Shown here one piece after another: positions 11,400 to 22,132 of a stretch of 64,000 bases of DNA. Every line of letters starts with the position of its first letter. The stretch's first letter is position 1. The translations under genes and the position numbers were made by a program. Source of the stretch: Caprella mutica (Eukaryota > Arthropoda > Malacostraca > Amphipoda > Caprellidae); the NCBI GenBank assembly GCA_947561585.1, contig CANNZV010002479.1, positions 40,087-104,086 of the forward strand. The letters run 5' to 3'. Below the pieces are notes generated by a model. That model saw only the letters and a program-made list of their open reading frames with translations, was not told the origin of the DNA and ran no database searches.

Positions 11400-13476
11400 T
11401 ATTGGTATATAAGTTTCCTCTCTCTTCACATCATCGACTACTGAGTCCCTTGTATCATGTCTGATATAGAATCCATCTGATATCTTAAAGAAATTACACA
11501 ATATATGATAAAATATTTATGGTTACTGCTAACTTATTAACAATGAGTAATTGGAGGTGTCCCTTTTTCGCTAGGTAACCATCCTATATTGTCAGTTGCA
11601 TTATCGAAATAAAAAGATTTAGAATTTCTTTGATAATATCAGTATTAAAAAAAAACCTAGTTAATTCGTGAGTATATTCGATTGATATAGTCATCTTTCG
11701 CTCCACTTAATTGGAACATTCCTTCTTGTTCAATATTTATTTATTTATTTCAAGAATGACGAGAGATATTGAAAAAATAAACACTGGTTTATTTTCCACT
11801 TTGTTGTGTGCATTTATTTATTTATCAATAGACTTTTTAAATTAAATCAATACTATTTAAATTAATTTGAAAGTGTTGCTGGACGACCAGTTCATATGGT
11901 TTCACCTGATTCGGTCCTCCAGTAAAAATTAATATGTCGCACCTGAGTTTATTTCGACAGACAGACCTGCATTAGACCTCACCAGCAGTACACACAGTTA
12001 CAAGGCTCATTTTACTAATTGGATAGTAGGGAGAAAATTTATATCTTCGTTTACTGCCACATCACCGATCACTAACGAATTATGAGGAACCGCTACTAAA
12101 CTTGCTCTTTTCATCGTATCACTTCTAAGGTCGCTACCATGCACCTGGTATTTCACTTCCTAAAATGTTAATGACTGGTTTTAACATTGGAATGGAGTGA
12201 GAAAAGAAGAGGGGTTGGGGAGATGATGGAGGGAGTCTGGAGATCAGGATGGAAACTGCGACAAAGGAGTTTGTTTTAAGGTGAGCCGTATGGACAATCG
12301 GTTGAAATCTAGCAACCCTTTCATATGCAATAGGTTTAAAAGAATATAAAGTTGAATTAAATTACTTGATTAATTAAATATTATTTGATTAAAAATTACT
12401 TGATTAAAAATTACTTTTACTTTAAAAAGTTACTTACTTACTACTGATATATAAATTGATCAATGTTAATAATTCTCATTTATTCGTTTTGAATGATTAA
12501 ATAATGTGTACATGATTCATTGGGTGGAACTATCGAACCAGTGATTTATTCCAAACTTAACACCAATCAATTCATCTCATTTTAGATCTGTTGGGACAGT
12601 GAAGAGTGGAGGTTGGAGGTGGAGTGTCTGTGAATCCCACCAACATGAGAGAGCGGAAGTTGTGGCGGTGCATTTATGGGACATATTGCTCTTCATGAAG
12701 TCCTTTGTATCTGTATTGCTAAACTGCTCAATAGCCCTTTTCTGTTGTGATCCAGTTTAAAACCTCTTAAACCTAACTTATCTAAATCTAAATTAACTGG
12801 AGTGCCTATGTGAATAAATATGAAGGGTAATTTGTCTTAAATTTATTTATAAACTTTACATTTAAATTCACTATATTAATTTTCTTCGCTAAGATTTCTT
12901 GCAATGGTTTAGTGAAAGTTGGCTCTTTCTTGCAGTTCTTCCTGTTACGCACCCCAAGATTTCCCTCCTGTTGTTCACCCACTCCAAAGCACACAAAGGT
13001 GCGTAATCTACGGGAGATCTGATAGTTATTTTTATATCTAAAATATATGTAATCAGTAAAATATAAGATTGAAACGCGGTGTGTAGTTTTGACGGCGAGT
13101 TGTCCTACCTGAGAGTTGTACACGGCGAATTATCTGATGGAGAGTTGTCTTAGAACCCAACTTCAACGATAAATACAAAACGGCAATTAATTAACATCGA
13201 TACACCTATATTTTGTAATTATTTAGAATATTAGAGCTAATACATATACTTATTGAAAAATAATGTAAACAATCTATCTGATGTTTGATCAACTTTATGT
13301 TATCTAATGAAAGTCTATCTTCTCTTTCAAACTACAATGATTTTTGAATATATATTTTAAAGAGTTAACAAATTTATGTTCAATCATCATATTATGTAAT
13401 AAATGTGGTGCTGACCTAACGGTCATCTGTAGACGATATAGTTCAGTAGCTGAAATATCTTACATATGGTGATTAT
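11400..13476. other. Non-coding stretch with unit-A-specific segment 11761-12893
   Basis: No gene is visible. Bases 11761-12893 are absent from unit B, where the flanks join after GAATGAC at about 36152. No inverted ends or target duplication are seen at the junctions, so deletion from B is as likely as insertion in A. Minus-strand frames near 12806-13123 are not shared intact by B. Confidence 0.55.
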
Positions 13477-13486
13477 TAGAGTCCGG

Positions 13487-13745
13487 ACTTTTAGGACCTA
13501 TAAAAAAGGCATTAAGACATTAAAAAAGTCATTTTAAGACCTCGAAAAAAGCCGTTAAGGACCTTAAAAAAGGCATTTAATGACCTCAAAAAAGACATTT
13601 TAGGCCCTCCAAAAAAGCCATTAAGGACCCTAAAAAAGGCAAGGACCTTATGAAAGGCATTTTAGGACCTCGGAAAAAGCCCGTTAAAGACCTTAAAAAA
13701 GGCATTTTAGGACCTATATAAAAGTATTTTAGAACCTAATAGACA
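13487..13745. repeat. Subterminal tandem repeats of the hAT-like element (A)
   Basis: Degenerate units of about 44 bp alternate ttaaggaccttaaaaaaggc and attttaggacctcgaaaaaa. They probably serve as transposase-binding repeats (inference). Unit B has the counterpart at 36780-37010 with more regular units. Confidence 0.8.
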
Positions 13746-14635
13746 TTTTAAGACTTATACATACAATTTTAGGATTAATAAATGGATATTTACAACGAAT
13801 AAATTAGCATTTTGGAATATAAAATCATCAGTTTTTATTCCGTTTAACTAAAAAAATGGTGAAAACAAATAAACAGTTCATTCCTTAGAAATTCAATGAA
13901 TCTAGTTTATAGCATATTTATTCAAATTTAACCTAAAAGTATTATAAAAAAGGTTAGGTAAATTGAAATTCATGAAATGAAACTAATTCCAATTTCAAAT
14001 TCTAAATTTGTATTTACAGCAAACCCTCGTAATAGACAAACCATGTATGTATTAGATAATTAGACCAATAATTAAGATACTTTGAAACTGTTGTACAGGA
14101 AAAACCACTTACAAGACAAAACACATTTTTTGTCAGCTGACATTTTTCTATTGTTTATATAGTAGGTTCTACGTATCTCTCTCTTTGAATAGTTTATTAT
14201 ATTGATTATTCGCTAATTTATCTTTTTATTCATGGCAGAGTCTGTGCTAAAAAAATTGATGTGCAGAATTACAGAAAACTAGATACAGTAGTGACTATGC
14301 TAATTCTTGAAGTGAGAGAAGTAAAGTAAAACTCCCGAGTTATGAATTTTTTTTATGAAGCACCCGAGTAATGAAGGACCTGAGTTATGAAATGCACCTG
14401 AGTTATGAAATATTTTATTTTTTTAAATCATAGAAAACGATATTTCTTGAGGTATAACTATACCTTTTCCTAGTCAAGTGAATAATGAATTGGCAGAATT
14501 TAAAATCATATTGCACAAGTGAAAAAGTAAAATTCAACTATGACAAGCAATTACAATATAGAAGTTTTTTTTATGAAAATTACAACTTCAATGCAATAGT
14601 GGGTTTTGCAATCTTCTCCACCAGACTCTACCATA

Positions 14636-14717
14636 TAATAAGATAATACTCTATTATAGAATAATACTCTATTATAGGATAATATACTCTATTATAGAAT
14701 AATACTCTATTATAGGA
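14636..14717. repeat. ATACTCTATTATAGAATA minisatellite (A)
   Basis: Units of 15-19 bp of the type ataatactctattatagga are repeated about five times. The equivalent tract in unit B (37891-38105) is more than twice as long. Confidence 0.85.
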
Positions 14718-15418
14718 TGAGACCCAATAATTATCAAAGGTTAAGGATGATATCCAATAAGAGGATACCACCTACAGGTAATTGTGTATCATGCTATAAT
14801 AGAGTAGGTATTATATATGAAAATATAAATCAGGAAGGCAAAGATTTACTATAAAGTTTAGGTTATCAATAAATCGGATATATTGAGAATAAACTGTGTT
14901 TTCTGTATTGTTTGAGATTTAAATGATGTGTATTTTTTGTTAATGATTTAAATTTAGGCATAAATTAGCCATGATTTATATCAGTTTTTTGTATAATAAT
15001 GAGTAGCTATATTGATTTCCCACAACATTTACTTAATATTTGTTTAATTACCTCAATTTTGTATAAAATTTAGTGCACACAGCACATTCATATAAGAATA
15101 ATATTTGTCATAGTTATCCCTCTATGACAAAAATTCTCTATGATTTTAATCACAGAAAACTCTCACTGCACACGAATTATGAAGTGGCCCTGAGTTATGA
15201 AGAAACCATTACTTCACTGTAGTAATTTTTTTATATAGTAATTCAGACAGATTTTGATTGAATTATAACGTTCTAGAAATTTGCCAATATAACCCATCAA
15301 CTTTACCGACTTACCAAATTATTAAGTAGTATAAAAATCCCAAAATAAGACTTTGCATCATTTTAGGAATTTATGATATTCTAGGACTTTTTGGCATTTA
15401 TGGCAATTATGACTTTTA

Positions 15419-15989
15419 AAGGAGGGGTGCGGGTAAAATTAAATATTTGTTAATATGTGTTTTAATTGAATCATCATATTTAATTATGCATGATTAAATA
15501 CTCTGTACATCTAAATAATACTAATTTAAGAAAATAAAATTTAATTTAATTTGAAAAAGCTCCATCTAGTGACAAATAGCACAAGCTTTGCACGAGTCAT
15601 TGACGCCATCTTGTTGTATTCCACAAACGTTGTGCGAAAAACTTCTGTATATATGCGAGTAATATTATATTAATTAAAACTCTAAAAATACTTTAATATT
15701 GTTAGTTTATTGCATATAAGTCACAAATTCAAATATTCATGACTTATTTCTGAAGATAAACAGACATTTTCTAAGCGTTCATGAAGATTGTTCTGGAACG
15801 TTCTGGAAATAATGTTAACAACGACATCTACATTATGATAGCATAAACTTATGTAAAATAATAAAAAACCCAATTTTCTCTGAAAATACAGTGATTTGAG
15901 ACGAAATATTTGATACCCGTCACGTATCAATGTTTATTTATCATATTATGATAAAATATTTGGTATGAAAATTAGACGCACCCCTCCTT
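15419..15989. mobile_element. 571-bp MITE nested in the hAT-like element (A)
   Basis: The ends are AAGGAGGGGTGCG and CGCACCCCTCCTT, exact inverses, each flanked by TA. It sits inside the right part of the hAT-like element and so arrived later. There is no recognisable protein; a minus-strand 69-codon frame inside is unsupported. The copy in unit B is at 38806-39376. Confidence 0.85.
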
Positions 15990-16094
15990 TAGGGCTTTAT
16001 GGCATTTATTGACTTTATGACATTTTATGGCTTTTATGGCATTTTAGGACTTTATGGCATTTTTCCGGGCTCTAGTGATTATGAATAGCTAATA

Positions 16095-16616
16095 CAGGCA
16101 AGCTTCGCTATTATTACGAATCAGACTTATAACAAATGGTAATAAGAGTGAGGTATGCCACAAGTTATAACTCAATCAGTGTAGGTGAGTGTGTAGTTTG
16201 ATACTTTGATTTATATTATTGTGTTAATTACAATAATAGTTGGGTAAGTTCCAAGTTATTAGTTGATTCTATTTTTTCGGACGTGTAAGAGATAAAATAT
16301 ATTTAATGATTATTATTTATCATTTATTTCCATGATACTTGTAAGTGTATGTTTCTTTTGGACAAAATACTCCCTTACTAAATTCAATTCACTTGGATCG
16401 CCGAAATACTTTGGTATACTTTTGCCGAAAATATCAAAATAAAAGTTTTTTTAAGGAGACTATAGAGGTAAGTAGACCTACAAGGATAGTGGGGCATCTT
16501 ATATAAATTTTAAAAAAGTTGCTTAATTGTTCACGGTTACTGCGGGACCTGAAGCAGCAAAGATAAATCAAAGTATCCTTTGTATTACCATTAGTAATAA
16601 GAGCGGGGTGTGTCTG
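16095..16616. mobile_element. 522-bp MITE with Tigger/pogo-like ends (A)
   Basis: TA-flanked ends CAGGCAAGCTTCGCTATTATTAC and the inverse of CAGACACACCCCGCTCTTATTAC are related to each other and to the ends of the foldback MITE at 10856. No coding sequence. Unit B counterpart: 39482-40011. Confidence 0.7.
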
Positions 16617-18090
16617 TACGTCAATTTTTTATGATTAACAATAGAAAATTTCGTTGTCTTTCTCTAATTCATTAAACTTTTATATATTAATATTTCTTTT
16701 TTAATTAGTTTTCTGGCGGGATTTGTCAAGTCACCCTTTTCGTCACATTCTTTGGCAAGTGACTGCATTCACGGAGTAACTTTTCTTCATACATGAATGT
16801 GACTTTGTTCATGGAGACAATTTCCTATCCGACAGTTTCTTCCAGTCCTTTGTATTTAATTTATATTTGACATCAACAATATGATCAACGAATTGGTCGA
16901 AGAAGACGATAAAACGCACACAAATTAATACAAAATATTTCACCCATACAATATAAATGTTAAGTAATTACGTTTGAAGATAATTGCAAATGAAAACCTT
17001 TATACATTTACATGCAATAATAATTACACGAGGGCAATTATATGTATCGAAAGTCTCTACTATAATAAATAATCTGAAATTACAATATTGTTTCATATAG
17101 AAACATTTAATTACCCCATAAATATTCTACTATATTACGCAGACCTATTTATAGTGACCATGAACTGCAACCTGGGTTATAGAAGGCAATAAAATACTTT
17201 ATATTGTGATATTAGAAATAATAAAACATATCAATAATCAAGCATGAAAGTTATATGATGTAAAATTTAGGATTTTGTTGATAATTATTTAAATAAGCTT
17301 TGAATTAACAACAATTTCTTTATTTCGCTGACTATTATAGATTTGAAATAATTTGTACAATATAAAATTGGTGCCAGAAAACAATTTATTCAATGGTTTA
17401 AATTATAAAACACCGATTTTGAAAGAGAAAGTAATAATAATAATTACCATGCCTATATAATATGACATAATATCCAGTATTGACTACATTAAAATGATAG
17501 AGACAAATGTGTCTGAATATTAATGTAAATACAGCAATTGAACTTCCAATTTATTAGAGAACAAAAGTCCATTAATGTAAATTTGCAGGGAAATTAAACC
17601 TCCAATAAAGTAGGGTACAAATGTAAATTCTTGTGTATAAAATCCTACTGCGAAGAGGCACGTATCGTCAGTTACGGTTTCACAGCCATCAGGAACATAT
17701 AATATTGTGGTGAAAAAGGAGAGAAAGAAACTGGGAGATATTGCAGATTTAGTAACTTTATATCTTTTAAAAATATCGTTGTCATATATCTGAGAAAAAC
17801 TATGAATGAAATTATAAGTTTATGTATATTTAAACATTGTCCAAATTATTTGGTCAGAGATTTTCAAAAACTTCCTTTTGGTTCACGGATTTGAAGTTTT
17901 CTAATTCGAATTAATCGAGTTAGAAAAATATCACGCAGTTAACTCTTATATGCTAGGAAACTCTAAACTACTTACTAAAAGGATACCAAGAACTTTAACA
18001 TTAGGCACGTAGATATTTGAGATTGAAATACATAAAGTTTGAATTATATGAATATTGGATGATAATGTATACAATTTCAGATTTCTGAAG
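16617..18090. other. Upstream region of carbonic-anhydrase-related copy A
   Basis: AT-rich, no gene. A degraded copy of the dispersed repeat family occupies about 16735-16860. No TATA box or start site upstream of 18091 can be assigned with confidence. Confidence 0.5.
16735..16860 (+). repeat. Dispersed repeat family member (unit A)
   Basis: The words gactgcattcacggagtaac, ttcttcat.catga and agtcctttgtat match, in order, the copies at 52815, 59700 and (inverted) 59990. Confidence 0.6.
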
Positions 18091-19962
18091 ATGTTCCAGG
18101 GGATTATTTGTGTTGTTCTAATTGTTGCAGTTTTGACTGAAGGTGAAAAATATTTAGGAATTAGTCTATCTATTTGATAATCTAATAATTTATATGCAAC
18201 TATAATAATATACTCGAGTATTTGGATGATATATAATCTAAGATTAATTCCATCTTTTTCAGTATCTGCATGGACGTACTCTGGTAAGCTGAGAAGCCAT
18301 GGATAACCATGGACGTACATTGTGAACTGAAATTATCAGCTATGATTAAAACAAAAAAAATTTAGATTTTATTTATTTATTAATGTTGCGTATTATAAAT
18401 TTAGATCACAATGATCGAGATAGAAAACACAATCCAGAATAATTATAGTCTGTTTAGAATTTTTCATAATTTTACTTCAGTCTGTGATTTCCAATAAAAT
18501 GATTGCGGCAACTTGATTTGATAAACGAGTTTTACTTTTTCAGATCAAGGTGCTTGGGATGAAAACTGTTCTGGAGAAATGCAATCACCCATTAATATCA
18601 TCTCTAGAGATGCAAAGAAAAGAAATCTGAAATCCTTCAACTTCACCAGCTACGACACGAAATCAGATAGAGTTACTCTAGTCAATGTTATGTCTACAGG
18701 TAAAAACTATTTACACAAAAGTTAAAGTGCTAATTTATGCATAATTGTGTTAAGTTCTCAATTATTTAATAATTGAGACTTAATGTTTTTTCCACAAGAA
18801 TTATATAATTGGTATGAAATTTAATAGTTATCTTTATCGTTATAATAAAAAAAGTACTGAAAACATACTTCCTCTCAACGAATCAATTCTAAACTTTTAT
18901 TCACAGCAAATTTACTTTTTGGGAGATCCAGCTCCACTTTTGTCTGGTGGAGGACTTGCATCAACTTACGAATTCCTATTCTTGCAATTTCATTGGGGAA
19001 GTCCAAGCGACAATAAGGGTTCTGAACATCTAGTGGATGGAAATCAGTAAGTATTTTATATTTCAATCAAATACAGATTCAAAGTCCCACAATAGAACGT
19101 TTAAGCATTTTTTTACATATACTCATGAAGATATGCGCTTGAATTGCAATTGTATCACTGGAACACAGCCTATGGAAATGTGGCCACAGCTTCCGATAAG
19201 CCAGACGGTTTTGCAGTCCTAAGTATATTGTACGATGTTGGACCAGCAAACAATGCTCTTGAACCTTTGGTTGCGAAACTTCCAAATATTTTGGAGGGAG
19301 AATGTGGGTAAAAATCGTAACATTGACCTACTGTTTTCATTAATCAATGGAATATTTCATTTCATTCAAACGAAATTTCTTTCTTGAAGCTGAACACCTT
19401 ATCTCCGACTCATCTATCCCTGCGTTGAGTTCATTCCTCCCATCTGACACATCCAAGTTCTACCGCTACTATGGTAGTATGACCGCTCCATTTTGCTATG
19501 AATCCGTTATTTGGACAGTCTTCGCTAACAGACTAACAGTTTCAATCGCTCAGGTTTGAATCACTATTCCTTGCTCAAACATATTTGTAAATATATTTGT
19601 TTAAATGATTGTGATATAGTATCTTTCTTATAAGATTTTAATTTTATCTTACTTCAGCTTACTGAATTTCGCAAACTGAGAGACATTACTACTGACTCTC
19701 CCATTGTCTCCAACTTCAGGGTCGTTCAAAACTCTGCTATTAAGGTAAAGATTCTTCTGTATGCTAATAACTAATTTAATTTTATGCAATTCCATTTATT
19801 TTAAGGATAATGATCACTAAGAAATTTTCTTACACCAGTACTTGATAGATATTCAAATGTTATTTCAACTACCAGGTAATCTATAGTGAAACGAATAAGA
19901 AGACGGAAGTCTGTGGCCTCTTCCTGTGGATAAAAAGTGGCTCCTGGTGTTCTTATATCTGA
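18091..19962 (+). pseudogene. Secreted carbonic-anhydrase-related gene, frameshifted copy A
   Basis: Eight exons can be traced: 18091-18142, 18263-18283, 18544-18699, 18907-19046, 19131-19303, 19390-19553, 19658-19744 and 19876-19962 (TGA). All have GT..AG borders and phases agree except exon 4. Exon 1 encodes a signal peptide (MFQGIICVVLIVAVLTE). The alpha-carbonic-anhydrase landmarks WTYSG, MQSPINI, QFHWGS, GSEHLVDG, LYHWN, KPDGFAVL and WTVFANRL are readable. Exon 4 has five Ts after TTTAC where copy B has four, which shifts the frame before the conserved core. Like copy B, it has Gln in place of two zinc-binding His. It is a pseudogene unless the extra T is a sequencing error; otherwise exon structure is undamaged. 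Confidence 0.85.
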
Positions 19963-20036
19963 ACATTTATAGAAAATATGTGACTAAGTTTTTGTATTTG
20001 ATTATAATTTACGTCATTATTGCCTGTAAGGATTTA

Positions 20037-20042
20037 AATAAA
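20037..20042 (+). promoter_or_regulatory. Polyadenylation signal of carbonic-anhydrase-related gene A
   Basis: AATAAA lies 75 nt after the stop codon and is closely followed by a second one (gaataaaac). Unit B has it at 43433. Confidence 0.65.
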
Positions 20043-20606
20043 GAATAAAACTTTGTATTAAAAATTATTTAATGTTTAAATAAAAAATAAAATTATGTAT
20101 TAATAATTATTACCTTGGCAATGATCTATGCGTAAAATTTGATGGAGAAGGCATTGACGAATGCAATTGTAGATTCCAATGATGCAGGCCACTTGGTTAC
20201 TAGCTCATAGTTAATTTGATCCTGCTCCCTTAGTATTATAGTATTATAGTGTATACAGTGTGTTTCACCTATTTGTCAGTTCAAATTGAATGATATTCAA
20301 TGAAATATATCAGAAAGTGGTATCTTCCATACACCGTTGTGTTCCTTAGGGACGAAACTTTTGATCGATATCGATTTATTTGTTCGCACAACTTAAACTA
20401 ATTGAAAAGCCTTTGTTATGATCACTTCTTGGGTTTGAGAATTGACACTAGACTCTCAAATTTTAATGGGAATATACATATGTGAATTAATCCCTTCAGA
20501 ACCAATTGTTTATTCTTTATTTCCATAATTCAGTAACTGATCTAATTAATGTCTATCAATTACACAGGATATGAAAGCGGGTAATGATCGGTTCAATTTT
20601 ATCATA

Positions 20607-22132
20607 CACACAGAGAACGGTTTTGTTAAATTTACAAAACGTATTTTGTCGATAACATTTGGTTATGGTAATGGGAAAATTTTGTTATTTTAACCATCAA
20701 TTCAGTTAAATCAGCAATAAAATATTGTTCAAAGATTTCTTCACTACAACAAAATATTTCTTTAAGTTAACAGTACAATTTTTGTAATGTAATATTGTTA
20801 AGGTTACTGAAAAAGTTTTGTTCATATTAACTTAAATATTGCTATGATAACAATATAATATTGTTAAATGTTTTTTTATTTATAACAAAATGTTTTTGTA
20901 GTAGTAACTTGAAAAATTTAGTTAAAATATAACATTGTTGTTTAACAAAATACCTTTGTCTTTATAAATAATAATTTTGCTACAATAATATTATATTTTT
21001 GTTGATATATTTTTTACTATTAACAAAATTATATTGTCATTAGTAATAATTATCTGCCATTTCTTTTTGTTAATAGGCTCCATATAAATTTTTAGTTACC
21101 ACAATATGTATTCATTGTTCGTACAGAATCAATATATATATATAAATTTATACGTGTTTCTTGAGTGCTATTTTGCATCGATATTCCCACGTATGTCCCA
21201 CGCGTGATGTCCCTCGTCTGTTTTACGCGGGAAATAGTTATGCATTGAGTCTTGGGTCAATTCTTAATGGTAAAAATATTGATACATATTACAGCAAGTT
21301 CATTCTGAAGCCTTTTTTACGTATCATAACTACGTAAGTAATGATACACATTATGTAAGTATCTATGTAGGTATTGATTAATAAAACCTAGTAAGAAACT
21401 AGGTAGGTTACCGTAGGTAGGTGGGAATTGATAAATATTAATAGATAGCTATTTTAAAAATATTCAATTAAAATTTTCTATTGCTTGTCATTATAAAAAA
21501 GAAAAGATACGGTATCAATAGAATATTAAATAATATTTATCTATAATTTCTTTAAATGGCTTGCATGTTTTCATATTGGTTATAGTTCATTCCAATCCTA
21601 CTTCTACCATGTCCAGGATGGCTGAGAGGTTAGCGCCGCAGACTTGAGATTGGAGATCGTCGGTTCGAGTCCTGAATGTACCACTTCATTTATATGTTCA
21701 TTTATTCCCATTTAATTTGTGTATAACAACATGTGACATTAATCTAATTGATATGCAGCCAAATTTACATATACACCATATGCAATAATATAAGAAATAC
21801 TAATTAAAACAGCATAATCTATTTTATCAGTTAAAATAACAAGATGGTTTTGTTGCTACAAAAAATTATTTGTGTTACTTTAAATATACTTTTTGTTGAC
21901 ATAACAAAATACATTTTTTGAAGTAACAGTATTGTAATGTTACTATAACTAATAAGCTCTAGTTACTGTTACCTTAAAAAATTTAGTGTAACTATAACAA
22001 AAAAACCTTAACAAAAATATATATTTACTGTAACAAAATTATTTTGATGGCTCATAGCTGACTAACTTATTTTGTTGATACAACCAAAAACCTACTTTTT
22101 TTTGTTGTATCAACAAAACCGTTCTCTGTGTG
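20607..22132. mobile_element. 1.5-kb TA-flanked element inside the left LTR (unit A only)
   Basis: The 21-bp ends starting CACACAGAGAACGGTTTTGT are perfect inverses and each is flanked by TA. The left LTR of unit B has the intact empty site (near 43993). Up to 450 bases next to each end are filled with loose copies of AACAAAATATT in both directions, a dense subterminal array. No transposase is encoded. A tRNA-like sequence lies in the middle (21611-21683). Confidence 0.9.
21611..21683 (+). tRNA. tRNA-Ser/Leu-like sequence, probably a pseudogene or tRNA-derived insert
   Basis: It has a good A box (tggctgagaggtt), a good B box (ggttcgagtcc), a GACTTGAGAT anticodon region resembling Ser-TGA, and ends in a genomic CCA. 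The acceptor arm pairs only partly (GTCCAGG against CCTGAAT) and the anticodon stem is poor. It lies within a transposon found only in unit A. It is more likely a tRNA-derived relic than a working tRNA. Confidence 0.5.

Larger units (their letters stand above)
13477..16074. mobile_element. hAT-like non-autonomous element, 2.6 kb (A)
   Basis: Perfect 8-bp target duplications (GTGATTAT) flank an element whose ends are TAGAGTCCGGA and TCCGGGCTCTA. In unit B the left end is TAGAGCCCGGA, an exact inverse of the right. An 8-bp duplication with short TAG-type ends is diagnostic of hAT-like elements (family knowledge). Both ends carry arrays of subterminal repeats: AGGACCTTAAAAAAGGCATT types on the left and GGACTTTATGGCATTTTA types on the right. 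No transposase frame is present. A second MITE (15419-15989) and a minisatellite lie inside. Confidence 0.88.

Noticed and set aside
15721..15930. Minus-strand 69-codon frame
   Set aside because: Lies inside a MITE and has no recognisable protein.
18875..19285. Minus-strand frames across the carbonic-anhydrase-related exons
   Set aside because: Shadows of the plus-strand exons, which have matching splice phases and family motifs.
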